In this document: positions 8,246-17,226 of the stretch, one piece after another
How positions within the stretch are numbered: position 1 is the stretch's first letter
Layout of the letters: each line of letters starts with the position of its first letter
NCBI GenBank assembly: GCA_963764675.1
Contig: CAVXTQ010000007.1
Coordinates: forward strand, 992,001 to 1,056,000
DNA length: 64,000 bases
DNA from: Acidiferrum sp963764675
GTDB lineage: Bacteria; Acidobacteriota; Terriglobia; Acidiferrales; UBA7541
Direction: 5' to 3'
Notes under the pieces: model-generated
What the model saw: the letters and a program-made list of their open reading frames with translations, nothing else
Told to the model about the DNA's origin: nothing
Database searches by the model: none
Made by a program: the position numbers and the translations under genes

Positions 8246-8682
8246 TCGTCGTCGAAAAGAAACTGATTCCAGAAGAAATCCTGAAGGATTCGATCCTGGT
8301 GCATCTTGCCGCGGCTTACTTTTCGATCGGGAAGAGGCTCGAGCAAAAGACGCAGTGCCCGCAAACGCGCGGCTTCGTTATGTCCACACTGCGCGGCGGC
8401 GCGGCCCTCAACCAGAATCAGATTGCTACGCTTCTCGGGATCGAACGGACGGTAGTGCACCGGTCCATCAAAGCAATGGTGCGGGAGGGACTAGCGTCGG
8501 AGAAGAAAGCGGACTCTGGAAGAGCGATTCTGGTTCGGCTGACCGCGAAGGGCAATAAGTATCGGGAGAAATTGATTCAGGAACGGCGAGCCGCGGAGGG
8601 GAAACTCCGGAAGGAATTGACGCCCGAGGAGATCGCCGTGTTTCTACGACTCCTGAAAGTAGCTGCCGATCTGGAGGTCTGA
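8242..8682 (+). CDS. MarR-family transcriptional regulator
   Basis: The ATG at 8242 overlaps the preceding stop codon (ATGA) and gives a 146-residue winged-helix protein. The helix-turn-helix is in LNQNQIATLLGIERTVVHRSIKAMVREGL, followed by the wing SEKKADSGRAILVRLTAKG and a C-terminal dimerisation helix. MarR proteins repress neighbouring detoxification genes until a phenolic or oxidant ligand binds. The palindromes at 7486-7521 in front of the operon are its likely target, which would give autoregulation. Confidence 0.87.
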   Translation: MIVVEKKLIPEEILKDSILVHLAAAYFSIGKRLEQKTQCPQTRGFVMSTLRGGAALNQNQIATLLGIERTVVHRSIKAMVREGLASEKKADSGRAILVRLTAKGNKYREKLIQERRAAEGKLRKELTPEEIAVFLRLLKVAADLEV

Positions 8683-8717
8683 ACCGGCCTCGGACGGAAC
8701 AACGCCTCAGCCGCCAA

Positions 8718-8834
8718 CTAGGGTTTCACGGTTGTCGGCTTGTTGATGACGTACGTGGAAGGCTGCGTCAGCTTCGGCGGCGCTTTCTTCTTAGGCTTCT
8801 TGACTTCGCGTCTTCGTGCGTCTTTGTTTCCCAT
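8718..8834 (-). CDS. Small basic protein (38 residues)
   Basis: A short frame on the minus strand starts at ATG 8834 and ends at TAG 8718. The product begins MGNKDARRREVKKPKKKAP and ends TYVINKPTTVKP. It is strongly basic with KKPKKK runs, unlike the surrounding composition, and resembles short lysine-rich hypothetical proteins I recall from many bacterial genomes beginning MGxKD with a KKPKKK core. No ribosome site is obvious. It stands alone between the MarR gene and aroC on the opposite strand. It may be a nucleic-acid-binding or ribosome-associated small protein; function is unknown. Confidence 0.5.
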   Translation of the reverse strand: MGNKDARRREVKKPKKKAPPKLTQPSTYVINKPTTVKP

Positions 8835-9001
8835 ATTAAATAGCTTGCCACAGCTCGCTGACGAAGGCCAGGGGCCAGCAGCGGCCGGCTCACGCACCCG
8901 CTAAAATGCGAAGGCCCCTGCACTGGACGCGAGGCGGCGTGGCCATTACACTGTTGGTTTCCACCGACGCAATTTAAGCGTGCGTGAGGGTTTGGGCGGG
9001 G

Positions 9002-10174
9002 ATGCTACGTTTCTACACTGCTGGTGAATCGCACGGACAGGCGCTGCTGGCGTTCCTTTCCGGGTTGCCCGCTTCCCTGCCCGTCAGCGTCGATTTCGTC
9101 AATCACGAATTGCACCGGCGGCAGCTTGGATATGGCCGCGGCGGGCGGCAGAAGATCGAGAAGGATCGCGCAGAGATTTTTGCCGGCGTGCGCCACGGTC
9201 AGACCATCGGAGCGCCGATCGCGTTGCGCATCGAGAATCGCGACTGGGCGAATTGGGAGAAGGTTCTGCCGGTGGAGGGGCAACCAGACGCAGCGTCGAA
9301 CGAGAAGAGACTCGTTGCTCCGCGCCCGGGCCATGCCGATCTGGCGGGTTCGCAAAAATTCAATTTTCACGACGCGCGTTACATTTTGGAGCGGGCCTCG
9401 GCGCGAGAGACGGCTGCCCGCGTGGCGGTGGGCGCGATTGCGAAGCAACTGCTGCGCGAACTGGGTACGGAGATCGCCAGCCACACAGTTCAGGTGGGGC
9501 ACGTGAAGCTCGATCGCCCTGTCGCCTGGGACGAGATTCGCGCGGTTGCCGCGGACATCGACTCCCCGCTGCGGTGCGTCGATGCGTCCGTGCAAGAAAA
9601 GATGAAGGCGGAAGTGGATGCCGCTAACAAAGCGGGCGATACCGTCGGCGGGATCTTTGAGGTCGTGGCCCACAACGTTCCGGTAGGTCTCGGAAGCCAC
9701 GCGCAGTGGGACGAAAAATTAGACGGCAGACTGGCGCAAGCGATGATGAGCATACAGGCTGTGAAAGGCGTGGAGATTGGCGCGGGGGTCGCGGCCGCGG
9801 GCTCCTACGGAAGCGAAGTGCAGGACGAGATTTCGTATGAAAAGGCGGCGAAGAAATTCCGCCGGTCGTCGAACCGCGCCGGCGGACTCGAGGGCGGCAT
9901 CACCAACGGCGAAGACGTGATTGTGCGAGGATATCTGAAGCCGATTTCGACGCTACGGCGAGCGCTGGGCACCGCGGATATGGTCACCAAGGAGCCGGTT
10001 CAGGCAGCCTACGAGCGGTCCGACTGGTGCGTGGTCCCAGCCGCGGGCGTGGCAGGCGAGGCCATGGTGGCACTTGTCTTGGCCGACGCTTTTCTGCAAA
10101 AATTTGGAGGAGATTCCCTCACCGAGATGCGGCGGAATTTCGATAACTATGGCCGACAAATCGACGAGTTCTAA
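9002..10174 (+). CDS. aroC: Chorismate synthase
   Basis: The 390-residue enzyme begins MLRFYTAGESHGQALL, the conserved N-terminus of chorismate synthases, and contains RRQLGYGRGGRQKIEKD, the NADPH/FMN-contact region, and SSNRAGGLEGGITNGED. It converts 5-enolpyruvylshikimate-3-phosphate to chorismate with reduced FMN, the last shared step of aromatic amino acid synthesis. The ATG at 9002 is chosen over an upstream GTG because family members begin here. It overlaps def by 26 bp. Confidence 0.96.
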   Translation: MLRFYTAGESHGQALLAFLSGLPASLPVSVDFVNHELHRRQLGYGRGGRQKIEKDRAEIFAGVRHGQTIGAPIALRIENRDWANWEKVLPVEGQPDAASNEKRLVAPRPGHADLAGSQKFNFHDARYILERASARETAARVAVGAIAKQLLRELGTEIASHTVQVGHVKLDRPVAWDEIRAVAADIDSPLRCVDASVQEKMKAEVDAANKAGDTVGGIFEVVAHNVPVGLGSHAQWDEKLDGRLAQAMMSIQAVKGVEIGAGVAAAGSYGSEVQDEISYEKAAKKFRRSSNRAGGLEGGITNGEDVIVRGYLKPISTLRRALGTADMVTKEPVQAAYERSDWCVVPAAGVAGEAMVALVLADAFLQKFGGDSLTEMRRNFDNYGRQIDEF

Positions 10175-10760
10175 GGCAACGGCTCGGGCGGAATCGGAGC
10201 CGCGAGAAGCGCAAGCAACGGCCGCGGCGGAAGCTCCTGTCACGCCGAGGAAGATCTATCCGATCATCAAGTACGGCGACCCCATCCTGGAAAAATCCAC
10301 CCCAGCGGTGAAGAAATTTGACGCGGAGCTCGAATCACTTGCCGAGGACATGTTCGCGTCGATGTACGCTGCTTCTGGCGTAGGGCTGGCAGCGCCGCAG
10401 ATCGGCATGAGCCTGCGGATGGCGGTCGTGGATGTGACCGGCGGAAAAAATCCCGAAGCGAAGATTGTCCTGGTGAATCCGGAGGTCGTCCACTACGAGG
10501 GCGAAAAACGGGAAGAAGAAGGCTGCTTGTCCATTCCTGGGTTCCGCGGCTACGTGCTGCGGCCCCACTTTGTGACCGTGCGCGCGCAAAACGCAAAGGG
10601 TGAAATCTTCGATATTCGCGGCGAGGATCTGCTCGCGCGGGCGTTTTGCCATGAGATCGATCATCTGAACGGCATCCTGTTCATCCAGCACCTCAGCATG
10701 CTAAAACGCGATTTGATCAAGCGGAAGATCAAGAAGCTCCGAAAACTAGGCGAGTGGTAG
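10149..10760 (+). CDS. def: Peptide deformylase
   Basis: The 203-residue product holds all three deformylase motifs: GVGLAAPQIG (77-86), EEGCLSIPG (123-131, metal-binding Cys) and HEIDH (168-172, metal ligands and catalytic Glu). It removes the formyl group from nascent proteins. An N-terminal extension of about 33 residues rich in Ala, Ser and Glu precedes the conserved start of the fold. The ATG lies inside the end of aroC, and fmt follows after 12 bp, giving the common def-fmt pair for formyl-methionine metabolism. Confidence 0.95.
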   Translation: MADKSTSSKATARAESEPREAQATAAAEAPVTPRKIYPIIKYGDPILEKSTPAVKKFDAELESLAEDMFASMYAASGVGLAAPQIGMSLRMAVVDVTGGKNPEAKIVLVNPEVVHYEGEKREEEGCLSIPGFRGYVLRPHFVTVRAQNAKGEIFDIRGEDLLARAFCHEIDHLNGILFIQHLSMLKRDLIKRKIKKLRKLGEW

Positions 10761-10772
10761 GCTCGGGAGCGG

Positions 10773-11751
10773 ATGAAAGTCGTATTCTGCGGCACACCTC
10801 AGTTCGCGGTTCCCACCCTGAAAGTTCTGCTCGCGCAGCCGGAGTTTGAGATTGTAGCGGTGCTTACGCAGCCGGACAGGCCCAGCGGGCGCGGGATGCA
10901 AGTCTCATTTTCTCCGGTGAAGGAAGCGGCGCTGGCCGCGGGCGTGCCCGTGCACCAACCAGAAAAGGTGCGCGCACCGGAACCGCGGGAACTGCTGGAG
11001 CGGCTCGCGCCGGATTGCATCGTGATCATCGCGTACGGGCAGATCATTCCCGCGGCGTTGCTGCCGATCCCTAAACATGGCTGGATCAACCTGCATGCTT
11101 CCCTGCTGCCGAAATATCGCGGGGCGGCTCCGATCCAGTGGGCGATCGCGAACGGCGAGACAAAGACGGGCCTGACCACCATGCGCATCGACGCGGGGAT
11201 GGATACCGGCGACATGCTGCTGCAACGAGAAATGCAGATTCGGTCCGAAGCGAGACGACGCCGGAACTAGCGGCGCGCATTGGCCGAAGCAGGTGCGCCG
11301 CTGATGGTGGAGACGCTTCGCGGGATCGCGGCGGGGACGTTGGACGCCTCGGCCACAGCGGCACACCGACGCGACCTACGCGCCGCTGCTCAAAAAGGAA
11401 GACGGCAGGATCGAGTGGAACCGTCCGGCGCAGGAGATTTACAACCGCATGCGCGCGTTCACGCCGTGGCCGGGAGCGTATACGACTTTTCGCGGGCGCG
11501 TCTGCCACATTGTGGCGCAGCCGGCGTCTAAAGAAATGGGTGCGGCTGCTGCGCCCGGAGACAGCAGTGCGGCGCGAAAAGCCGCGCCGGGAACGATTCG
11601 TTTGACGAAGGTGGGCATGCTTGTGGCCTGTGGCGGAGCAACCGAATTGCATGTCTTGTCCGTCAAAGTAGGGGGCGGTAGGAGTGTCGACGCACTCGAG
11701 TACGCCGCTGCAGCACAGTTGACCGAAGGAGAACGCTTCGGTGACGCGTAG
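10773..11751 (+). pseudogene. fmt: Methionyl-tRNA formyltransferase, broken by three frameshifts as sequenced
   Basis: The first 155 residues are typical Fmt: MKVVFCGTPQFAVPTLKVL, then NLHASLLPKYRGAAPIQWAI (catalytic Asn/His region) and TMRIDAGMDTGDMLLQ. Near 11248 the frame moves, the conserved TTPELAAR segment being in another frame; near 11275 it returns (LAEAGAPLMVETLRGIAAGT); near 11358 it shifts again to read TYAPLLKKEDGRIEW, FTPWPGAYT and the C-terminal OB-like domain to the TAG at 11749-11751. All domains of a normal gene of about 325 codons are present and conserved, so sequencing or assembly error is as likely as true decay. Fmt formylates initiator Met-tRNA. Confidence 0.85.
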
Positions 11752-11907
11752 TTTGCGCACGGAGAAACGCTAAGGCATACTCGTTTTTTGGGTAACTCAC
11801 AGTCGAAAATATCACGACGGCCGCACAGGATGCGCCTCTCCCAGTAGAGCGCAAGGCATTTGCGCCCGCAAGCGACTGGGACAGAAGTACCGGGAGATCT
11901 TACTTTC

Positions 11908-13738
11908 ATGAATATCGCTGGATCGTTGGATTTGCGGAGGAACCTGCTTCTCCGCGCCAAAGAACTTACGCGCGCAGCAGCATGCTGCGCGATGGCCGCA
12001 CAGCTAGCCATGACTCCGTTCACGATGGCTGCTACGCCGCCCGAGGGCCACGGCACTTCTTCTGCTGCTTCCGGCGCCAAGACGGTCAGCGATCCGACTC
12101 TTCAGGTGATGCAAGCGGAATTGCTACGCGCCACCACGGACCTCGCCAAGAGCGATCCCGCGCCCTACTTCACGAGCTATACCGTCAATGAGCAAGACAT
12201 CGTGGTGCTGATCGGGTCGTACGGAAGCTTGCTGACCGACGCGGCCTTACAGCGGCGCCAGGCCGACGTGACCATGCGCGTGGGTTCACCCGCGCTCGAC
12301 AACACGCACGGGCAAAGCCGCTCGAGCGGCATGACTTCGGGAACGTTGCCCCTTGGCGACGATCCGGACGCCATCGGCTCGCGTGCTCTGGGAGTTGACC
12401 GACCGCGAGTACAAGCGCGCAGCTCCCGCCTACTTGAACGTGAAAACGAATACAGCGGTGCGTGCGGAAGAAGAAGACAAATCGCCGGACTTCTCCAAAG
12501 AAGCGCCGCAAACGCACACCGGAGAGCCGCTGGTCGTGCCTGGATTTGACCGCGCTGCGTGGGAAGGCGAAATCCGCCGCTTGTCCGGAAACTTCCGCAA
12601 ATACTCCGATGTGTTTTTTGCTTCCGTGACGCTGCAAGTGCAAAACGGGAAATCGCGATTGGTTTCGAGCGAAGGAGCAGCCATCGCGACGCCGAGCGCT
12701 TCGACGCGCCTGGTGATGGAAGCGCAAACGCGCGCCGACGACGGCATGGAGTTGCTGCGCGTGGAAACATTTCAGGCGCCGTCGGCCGCCGGGTTGCCGT
12801 CCGAGGCGGAGCTGAACGCGAAGATCGACAAAATGGCCGAAGATTTGCGCGCGCTGCGAAAGGCGCCCGTGGCGGAACCTTACGATGGACCGGCGCTGCT
12901 GAGCGGCCGCGCCGCGGCGGTATTTTTCCACGAAGTCCTCGGACATCGCCTGGAAGGCCATCGGCAGCGCGATGAAGACGAAGGACAAACCTTCACGAAG
13001 AAAGTGAACCAGGAAGTACTGCCCAAGTTTTTGAGCGTGGCCGATGATCCAACGATCCACGAGGTCGGCGGCGTCAAGCTGGCGGGCACGTACGAATACG
13101 ACAACGAAGGATCGCCGGCGCAGCGCGTCGAAGTGATTCAGGACGGCATCTTGAAGAATTTCCTCATGTCGCGGATGCCCATCAAGGACTTCAGCGTGTC
13201 CAACGGCCACGGGCGAAATCAGCCTGGGCTAATGCCTACGGGACGACAGGGAAATTTGATCGTCACGTCCACGCAATCGGTCTCCGAAGCGCAGCTCCGG
13301 CAGAAGCTGATCGACGAAGTGAAGAAGCAAGGGAAGCCGTACGGGCTGTACTTCGACGACATTCAAGGCGGATTCACGCTAACGACCAGATCGCTTCCCC
13401 AAGCGTTCCAGGTGCTTCCAGTGATCGTCTACCGCGTGTATGCGGACGGGCGGCCGGACGAATTGGTGCGTGGCGTGGACATTGTCGGTACGCCGCTGGC
13501 GGCGCTTACGCGGATTGTCACCACCGGAGATCAGCAGCACGTCTTCAACGGAGTTTGCGGAGCAGAGAGCGGGAGCGTTCCCGTGGCGGCCGTAGCGCCG
13601 GCGATGCTCTTCTCCGAAATGGAAGTGCAGAAGCGCGCGCACTCGCACGAACGGCCCCCCATTTTGCCGCCGCCGGGATTTGAGGCCTCGACCACCACCG
13701 CGCAAGACGCGCAGGGTAAGCAGGCGGTGAAGCCATGA
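11908..13738 (+). CDS. Exported TldD-like metallopeptidase with one frameshift
   Basis: From ATG 11908 (GGGAG at 11892-11896) the protein opens with a charged then hydrophobic leader that looks like a signal peptide. Near 12372-12381 the frame moves by one: upstream reads TLPLGDDPDAI and downstream ARVLWELTDREYKRA, which are adjacent in the paralogue next door. The second part contains FFHEVLGHRLEGH, the HExxxH zinc motif of TldD, then PIKDFSVSNGHGR and a typical C-terminal TldD/PmbA beta domain. TldD with TldE (PmbA) forms a proteolytic chamber that processes peptides. It overlaps the next gene by ATGA, so the two products probably pair. Confidence 0.8.
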
Positions 13739-15459
13739 AGAGCGCTCGCGTGACCTCCCTGGGTACGATGACGGTTTTGCTGGCAGCTGGCCTGGTTTCG
13801 CTGCACGCGGCGAAAGCCGCTGCCGCGCCAGGCGATGATGCCCCGAAAACGAGTTTGCTCGGCGTAGGCGCAGCCGCGCATGCCGCTGCCAGCGGCGATG
13901 CCCTACTCGAAGCTCTTCTGACGGAACTGGACCGTTCCAAGGCGCAACTCAAGATGGATCAGGTCGCTGCGCCGTACTACATCGAATATCGAGTGAACGA
14001 CGTAGACGACTACGCCGCCGAAGCTGCTTTCGGCGCGGTGCGCGAAAATCAGCGGGTGAGGTACCGGGTGCTGCGGGTTGTCGTGCGCATCGGCGACTAC
14101 AAGCAAGATAGCTACTACGGTCAGGGCATGGGTGAGACGGATATATTGCCGCTTGACGATGATCCCATCGCGCTGCGTCACCAGATCTGGCTGGCTACCG
14201 ACGAAGCTTACAAGGCGGCGGGAGAGGCGCTGACCGAAAAACAGGCGGCGCTGAAACAGTTCAGCGCCGACACCAATCCGGTGGACGATTTCGCAAAGGC
14301 GCCGGTGGTCACCGAGTTGGAACCGACGGTCACGCTGAACGTGGACGAACCGTCTTGGAGAAAGACGATCGAGGACGCGACGCGCCTGTACCGGCAATAT
14401 CCGGACGTGCAGACGGTCACGGCGTCGCTGCGCTTCTCCGCGGTCAACGAATACCTCGTCAATTCGGAAGGCACGGTAACGCGCGCCGGGAAGAAAACGT
14501 ACAGCGTGCAGCTCAACAGCACGGCGCAGGCAACGGATGGCATGCGCCTGAGCCGCAATCCCTTCTGGATGGTGGCGAAGGCGGAAGAGCTGCCGGCACA
14601 CGACAAGCTGATGGCCGAATCGAAAAAGATGCTCGATACGCTGGTCGCGTTGCGGCAAGCGCCGATCGTCGAGGAAGAATATCGCGGCCCGGTGCTGTTT
14701 GCGCCCGATGCCGCAGACGACGTGGTCGCATCGCTGGTCGGCTCCAACGTACTGGGGCGAAAGCCGCAACTAGGCCGCCCGAATCGCACGACCGGCGCAT
14801 TCGCCACCAGCTTCAAGACGCGCGTGCTGCCGAACTTCCTGACCGTGATCGATGATCCCACGCTGAAAGATTTCCAGGGCAAGAGCCTGGTCGGCAACTA
14901 CGACGTCGACGACGACGGCGTCAAGGCCCAGCCGGTAACCCTCGTGGACAACGGAACCTTGGTTAGCTATCTGGTGGGACGCCAGCCGATCCGCGACTTT
15001 CCTTCGTCCAACGGCCACGGGCGCGCCGGCGCCGGCACGTTTCCTGCGCCGAATCTCGGCGTGCTGGTGGTGAAGAGTTCAGACGCGCAGTCACCCGAGG
15101 CATTGAAGCAGCGCGTGATTCAGATGGTCACCGACCAGGGCAAACCGTACGCGTACCGCGTCGAGACCATGGGGCCGGGCAACACGCCCAGGCTGCTCTA
15201 CCGCGTCTACCCCGACGGGCACGAAGAATTGGTACGCGGCGCGGTGTTCAACGAGCTGGACGTGCGCGCGCTGCGCAGCGATTTGATGGCCGTGGGCAAC
15301 GATCCGCTGGTCAGCAATCGCGCCGGCGGCATCGCCACCACTGTCATCAGCCCCTCCCTGTTGTTCGACGAACTGGAAGTGAAGCGCGCCGACACCAGCA
15401 AGGACAAGCTGCCGGACTACCCACCGCCGCCGCTGGCGCCTCCGCCGGCAAAGAAGTGA
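13735..15459 (+). CDS. Exported TldE/PmbA-like partner lacking the zinc motif
   Basis: The 574-residue paralogue of the preceding protein starts with a signal peptide (MTVLLAAGLVSLHAAKAAAA). It keeps the family landmarks LPLDDDPIALRHQIWLATD and PIRDFPSSNGHGR and the C-terminal domain. Where the neighbour has HEVLGHRLEGH it reads APDAADDVVASLVG, so no HExxxH remains. That matches TldE/PmbA, the non-catalytic half of the TldD/E heterodimer. Translation is coupled to the upstream gene. It ends in a Pro-rich tail. E. coli TldD/E are cytoplasmic; export of both halves here is the unusual aspect. Confidence 0.82.
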   Translation: MKSARVTSLGTMTVLLAAGLVSLHAAKAAAAPGDDAPKTSLLGVGAAAHAAASGDALLEALLTELDRSKAQLKMDQVAAPYYIEYRVNDVDDYAAEAAFGAVRENQRVRYRVLRVVVRIGDYKQDSYYGQGMGETDILPLDDDPIALRHQIWLATDEAYKAAGEALTEKQAALKQFSADTNPVDDFAKAPVVTELEPTVTLNVDEPSWRKTIEDATRLYRQYPDVQTVTASLRFSAVNEYLVNSEGTVTRAGKKTYSVQLNSTAQATDGMRLSRNPFWMVAKAEELPAHDKLMAESKKMLDTLVALRQAPIVEEEYRGPVLFAPDAADDVVASLVGSNVLGRKPQLGRPNRTTGAFATSFKTRVLPNFLTVIDDPTLKDFQGKSLVGNYDVDDDGVKAQPVTLVDNGTLVSYLVGRQPIRDFPSSNGHGRAGAGTFPAPNLGVLVVKSSDAQSPEALKQRVIQMVTDQGKPYAYRVETMGPGNTPRLLYRVYPDGHEELVRGAVFNELDVRALRSDLMAVGNDPLVSNRAGGIATTVISPSLLFDELEVKRADTSKDKLPDYPPPPLAPPPAKK

Positions 15460-15470
15460 GCCGGTGATTC

Positions 15471-16244
15471 ATGGCACTCGATTTTGAACCGCCGGCACCG
15501 GACTACGAACTCCCCGCGCCCACCAACCGTTTTCGCCAAAAGCTCGAAACGCTGGGCCAGACGGCCTTGCTGGTGTTCATTCTGGCGTCGGCTGCGTTTC
15601 TCAGCGCGATCACCGCGATGCGCATCGCTATTCACGGCCGCGAAGTGACCATGCCAAACCTGGTCGGCAAGAATGTCGGCGAAGCGAATGGCATGCTGCG
15701 CTCGCGCGGTTTGGTCCTGCGCGTGGCGGATCGCGTGTACAGCGACGTGCCCATCAATGTCGTCGTGCGGCAAACGCCGCCGGCCGGTCTGCTGATGAAG
15801 GTTTCTCAGCAAGCGCATGTGGTCTTGAGCCTGGGGCAGCGCCAGCTCGAGATTCCCCTGCTGGAAGGCAGTTCTCTGCGCGTCTCGCGAATCGAGCTGC
15901 TGCGTGCGGGCTTGCAAGTCGGCGAGGTTTCCGCCGTAACGATGCCGGACGAACCGGTCGATACCGTCGTGCTGCAAACGCCACGCCCCGGAGCCGGAGC
16001 GGCAACCCCTCGCGTTGACGTTCTGATTTCGCAGGGGCCCCGCGACACGGCTTACGTCATGCCACACCTGGTGGGCCTAAACGAAATCGACGCGCAACAC
16101 CGCCTGGATGTGGCCGGTTTGCGGCGCAAGGTGAACTACGTGGCAGCGCCGCAATGGCCGCACGGCACGGTTGTCGATCAGGCCCCGCTCGCCGGTGCGC
16201 GCCTCTCCGTTTCCGGCACGATCGACCTCACCGTCGCGAACTAA
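15471..16244 (+). CDS. Membrane-anchored PASTA-domain protein
   Basis: This 257-residue protein has an N-terminal cytoplasmic segment, one membrane helix (TALLVFILASAAFLSAI, about 40-57) and three PASTA repeats: MPNLVGKNVGEANGMLRSRG, then LEIPLLEGSSLRVSRIELL, then VMPHLVGLNEIDAQHRLDV. Each repeat ends with the usual VVxQxP..G..V pattern. PASTA domains bind peptidoglycan fragments in Ser/Thr kinases and penicillin-binding proteins, but no kinase or transpeptidase domain is present. It begins 11 bp after the TldE-like gene and is probably in the same operon. Confidence 0.85.
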   Translation: MALDFEPPAPDYELPAPTNRFRQKLETLGQTALLVFILASAAFLSAITAMRIAIHGREVTMPNLVGKNVGEANGMLRSRGLVLRVADRVYSDVPINVVVRQTPPAGLLMKVSQQAHVVLSLGQRQLEIPLLEGSSLRVSRIELLRAGLQVGEVSAVTMPDEPVDTVVLQTPRPGAGAATPRVDVLISQGPRDTAYVMPHLVGLNEIDAQHRLDVAGLRRKVNYVAAPQWPHGTVVDQAPLAGARLSVSGTIDLTVAN

Positions 16245-16263
16245 TTCTCCCGCCGCTCTTGCC

Positions 16264-16734
16264 TTACCTAAGATCTCGCCCCAGATAGTCCGCGAGACCG
16301 TCTAGGCAGCCGCGCCATCCGTAGGCGTGCTGATCGCGCAACGCTTCGTTCGCAATGTGCTCGTGGGTTATCACCACTTCGGTGGCGGAGCCGCGCGGCT
16401 CAAAGCGAACCGTGACGCGCTCAAACGCGCCGGTCGTTCCTTCGAGTCGCCACGTGTACCTAAGTTGATGCGGCGGGTCGACGGCCTCAAACTCACCCGC
16501 GATCCAGAGCATCTTTCCGTCCGGAAGCCGATTGCCGATGCGGTAGCGGCCGCCCACACGCAGATCGACTTCGGGATCGACGCAGGCGACGCCTTCGGGC
16601 CCCCACCACTCCAGAAGCTGCGCGGGATCGGTCCACGCTTTGAACAAGCGTTCGGGCGTGGCGTGAATCGTCTTGCGCACAACGAGGGTCACCATTTCGG
16701 ATGGCGCACCGGCGCCGGATTCGTGATCGGTCAC
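16264..16734 (-). CDS. AHSA1/SRPBCC-domain protein
   Basis: A 156-residue SRPBCC fold protein: VVRKTIHATPERLFKAWTDP, QLLEWWGPEG, and the C-terminal HEHIANEALRDQHAYGWRGCL pattern of the AHSA1 (Aha1 C-terminal-like) family. The GTG at 16734 is chosen because GAGGAG stands 8 nt before it and it clears the upstream gene by 17 bp; a longer frame would overlap the ArsR gene. Pairing of an ArsR regulator with an AHSA1 protein is a common bacterial two-gene unit. The ligand is unknown. Confidence 0.87.
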   Translation of the reverse strand: MTDHESGAGAPSEMVTLVVRKTIHATPERLFKAWTDPAQLLEWWGPEGVACVDPEVDLRVGGRYRIGNRLPDGKMLWIAGEFEAVDPPHQLRYTWRLEGTTGAFERVTVRFEPRGSATEVVITHEHIANEALRDQHAYGWRGCLDGLADYLGRDLR

Positions 16735-16751
16735 GTCTGATCTCCTCGGAT

Positions 16752-17123
16752 TCAGCGGTGTTTCTTCTTCTCGTCGCCTTCGACGTAGCGAGCCAAAGCG
16801 TCCAGCTTCCCTTCCCAGAAACTCCGGTAGTGGTGCAGCCACACTTCCACGGTCTTCAGCGGGGCAAGGTCCAGGGAGCAGTGGTGAACCCGGCCATCAA
16901 CATTGCGCACCACCAGATGGGCGCGCTCGAGAACCCGGATATGCCTCGATACTGCCGGAAGGGACATCTCAAAAGGCTCGGCAAGTTCGGTGATCATGGC
17001 CGGCTTGTCCGCCAGGCGGGCGAGCAGTGCTCGCCGGGTGCGGTCGCCCAGAGCGCGAAAGAGCAGATCGAGCTGCACCTCCATCTGGTCCGCGGCGGCT
17101 TTGCTTTTAGTCCTTGACGGCAT
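16752..17123 (-). CDS. ArsR-family HTH transcriptional regulator
   Basis: The 123-residue protein has the ArsR winged helix: FRALGDRTRRALLARLADKPAMITELAEP, recognition helix SLPAVSRHIRVLERAHLVV, and wing RNVDGRVHHCSL. No metal-binding ELCVCDL-type Cys box is seen, so it is likely of the non-metal group paired with AHSA1 proteins. ATG 17123 is preferred over a TTG six codons upstream. The intergenic DNA towards the divergent Tat-exported protein (17124-17226) has an AT-rich stretch with TTAAACATTATTGTTTA-like dyad character near 17150-17166, a possible operator. Confidence 0.87.
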   Translation of the reverse strand: MPSRTKSKAAADQMEVQLDLLFRALGDRTRRALLARLADKPAMITELAEPFEMSLPAVSRHIRVLERAHLVVRNVDGRVHHCSLDLAPLKTVEVWLHHYRSFWEGKLDALARYVEGDEKKKHR

Positions 17124-17226
17124 GGGAGAAGTTCGATACAAAGACGATATTAAACATTATTGTTTACTATTGCAAGCGGCCCGACACAACCGATTTCACT
17201 TCGTTCGACAGAAAGAGGAACAGCTC

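Noticed and set aside
12185..13210. Minus-strand frame of 341 codons opposite the TldD-like gene
   Set aside because: Fully antisense to a recognised metallopeptidase domain; no independent signal.
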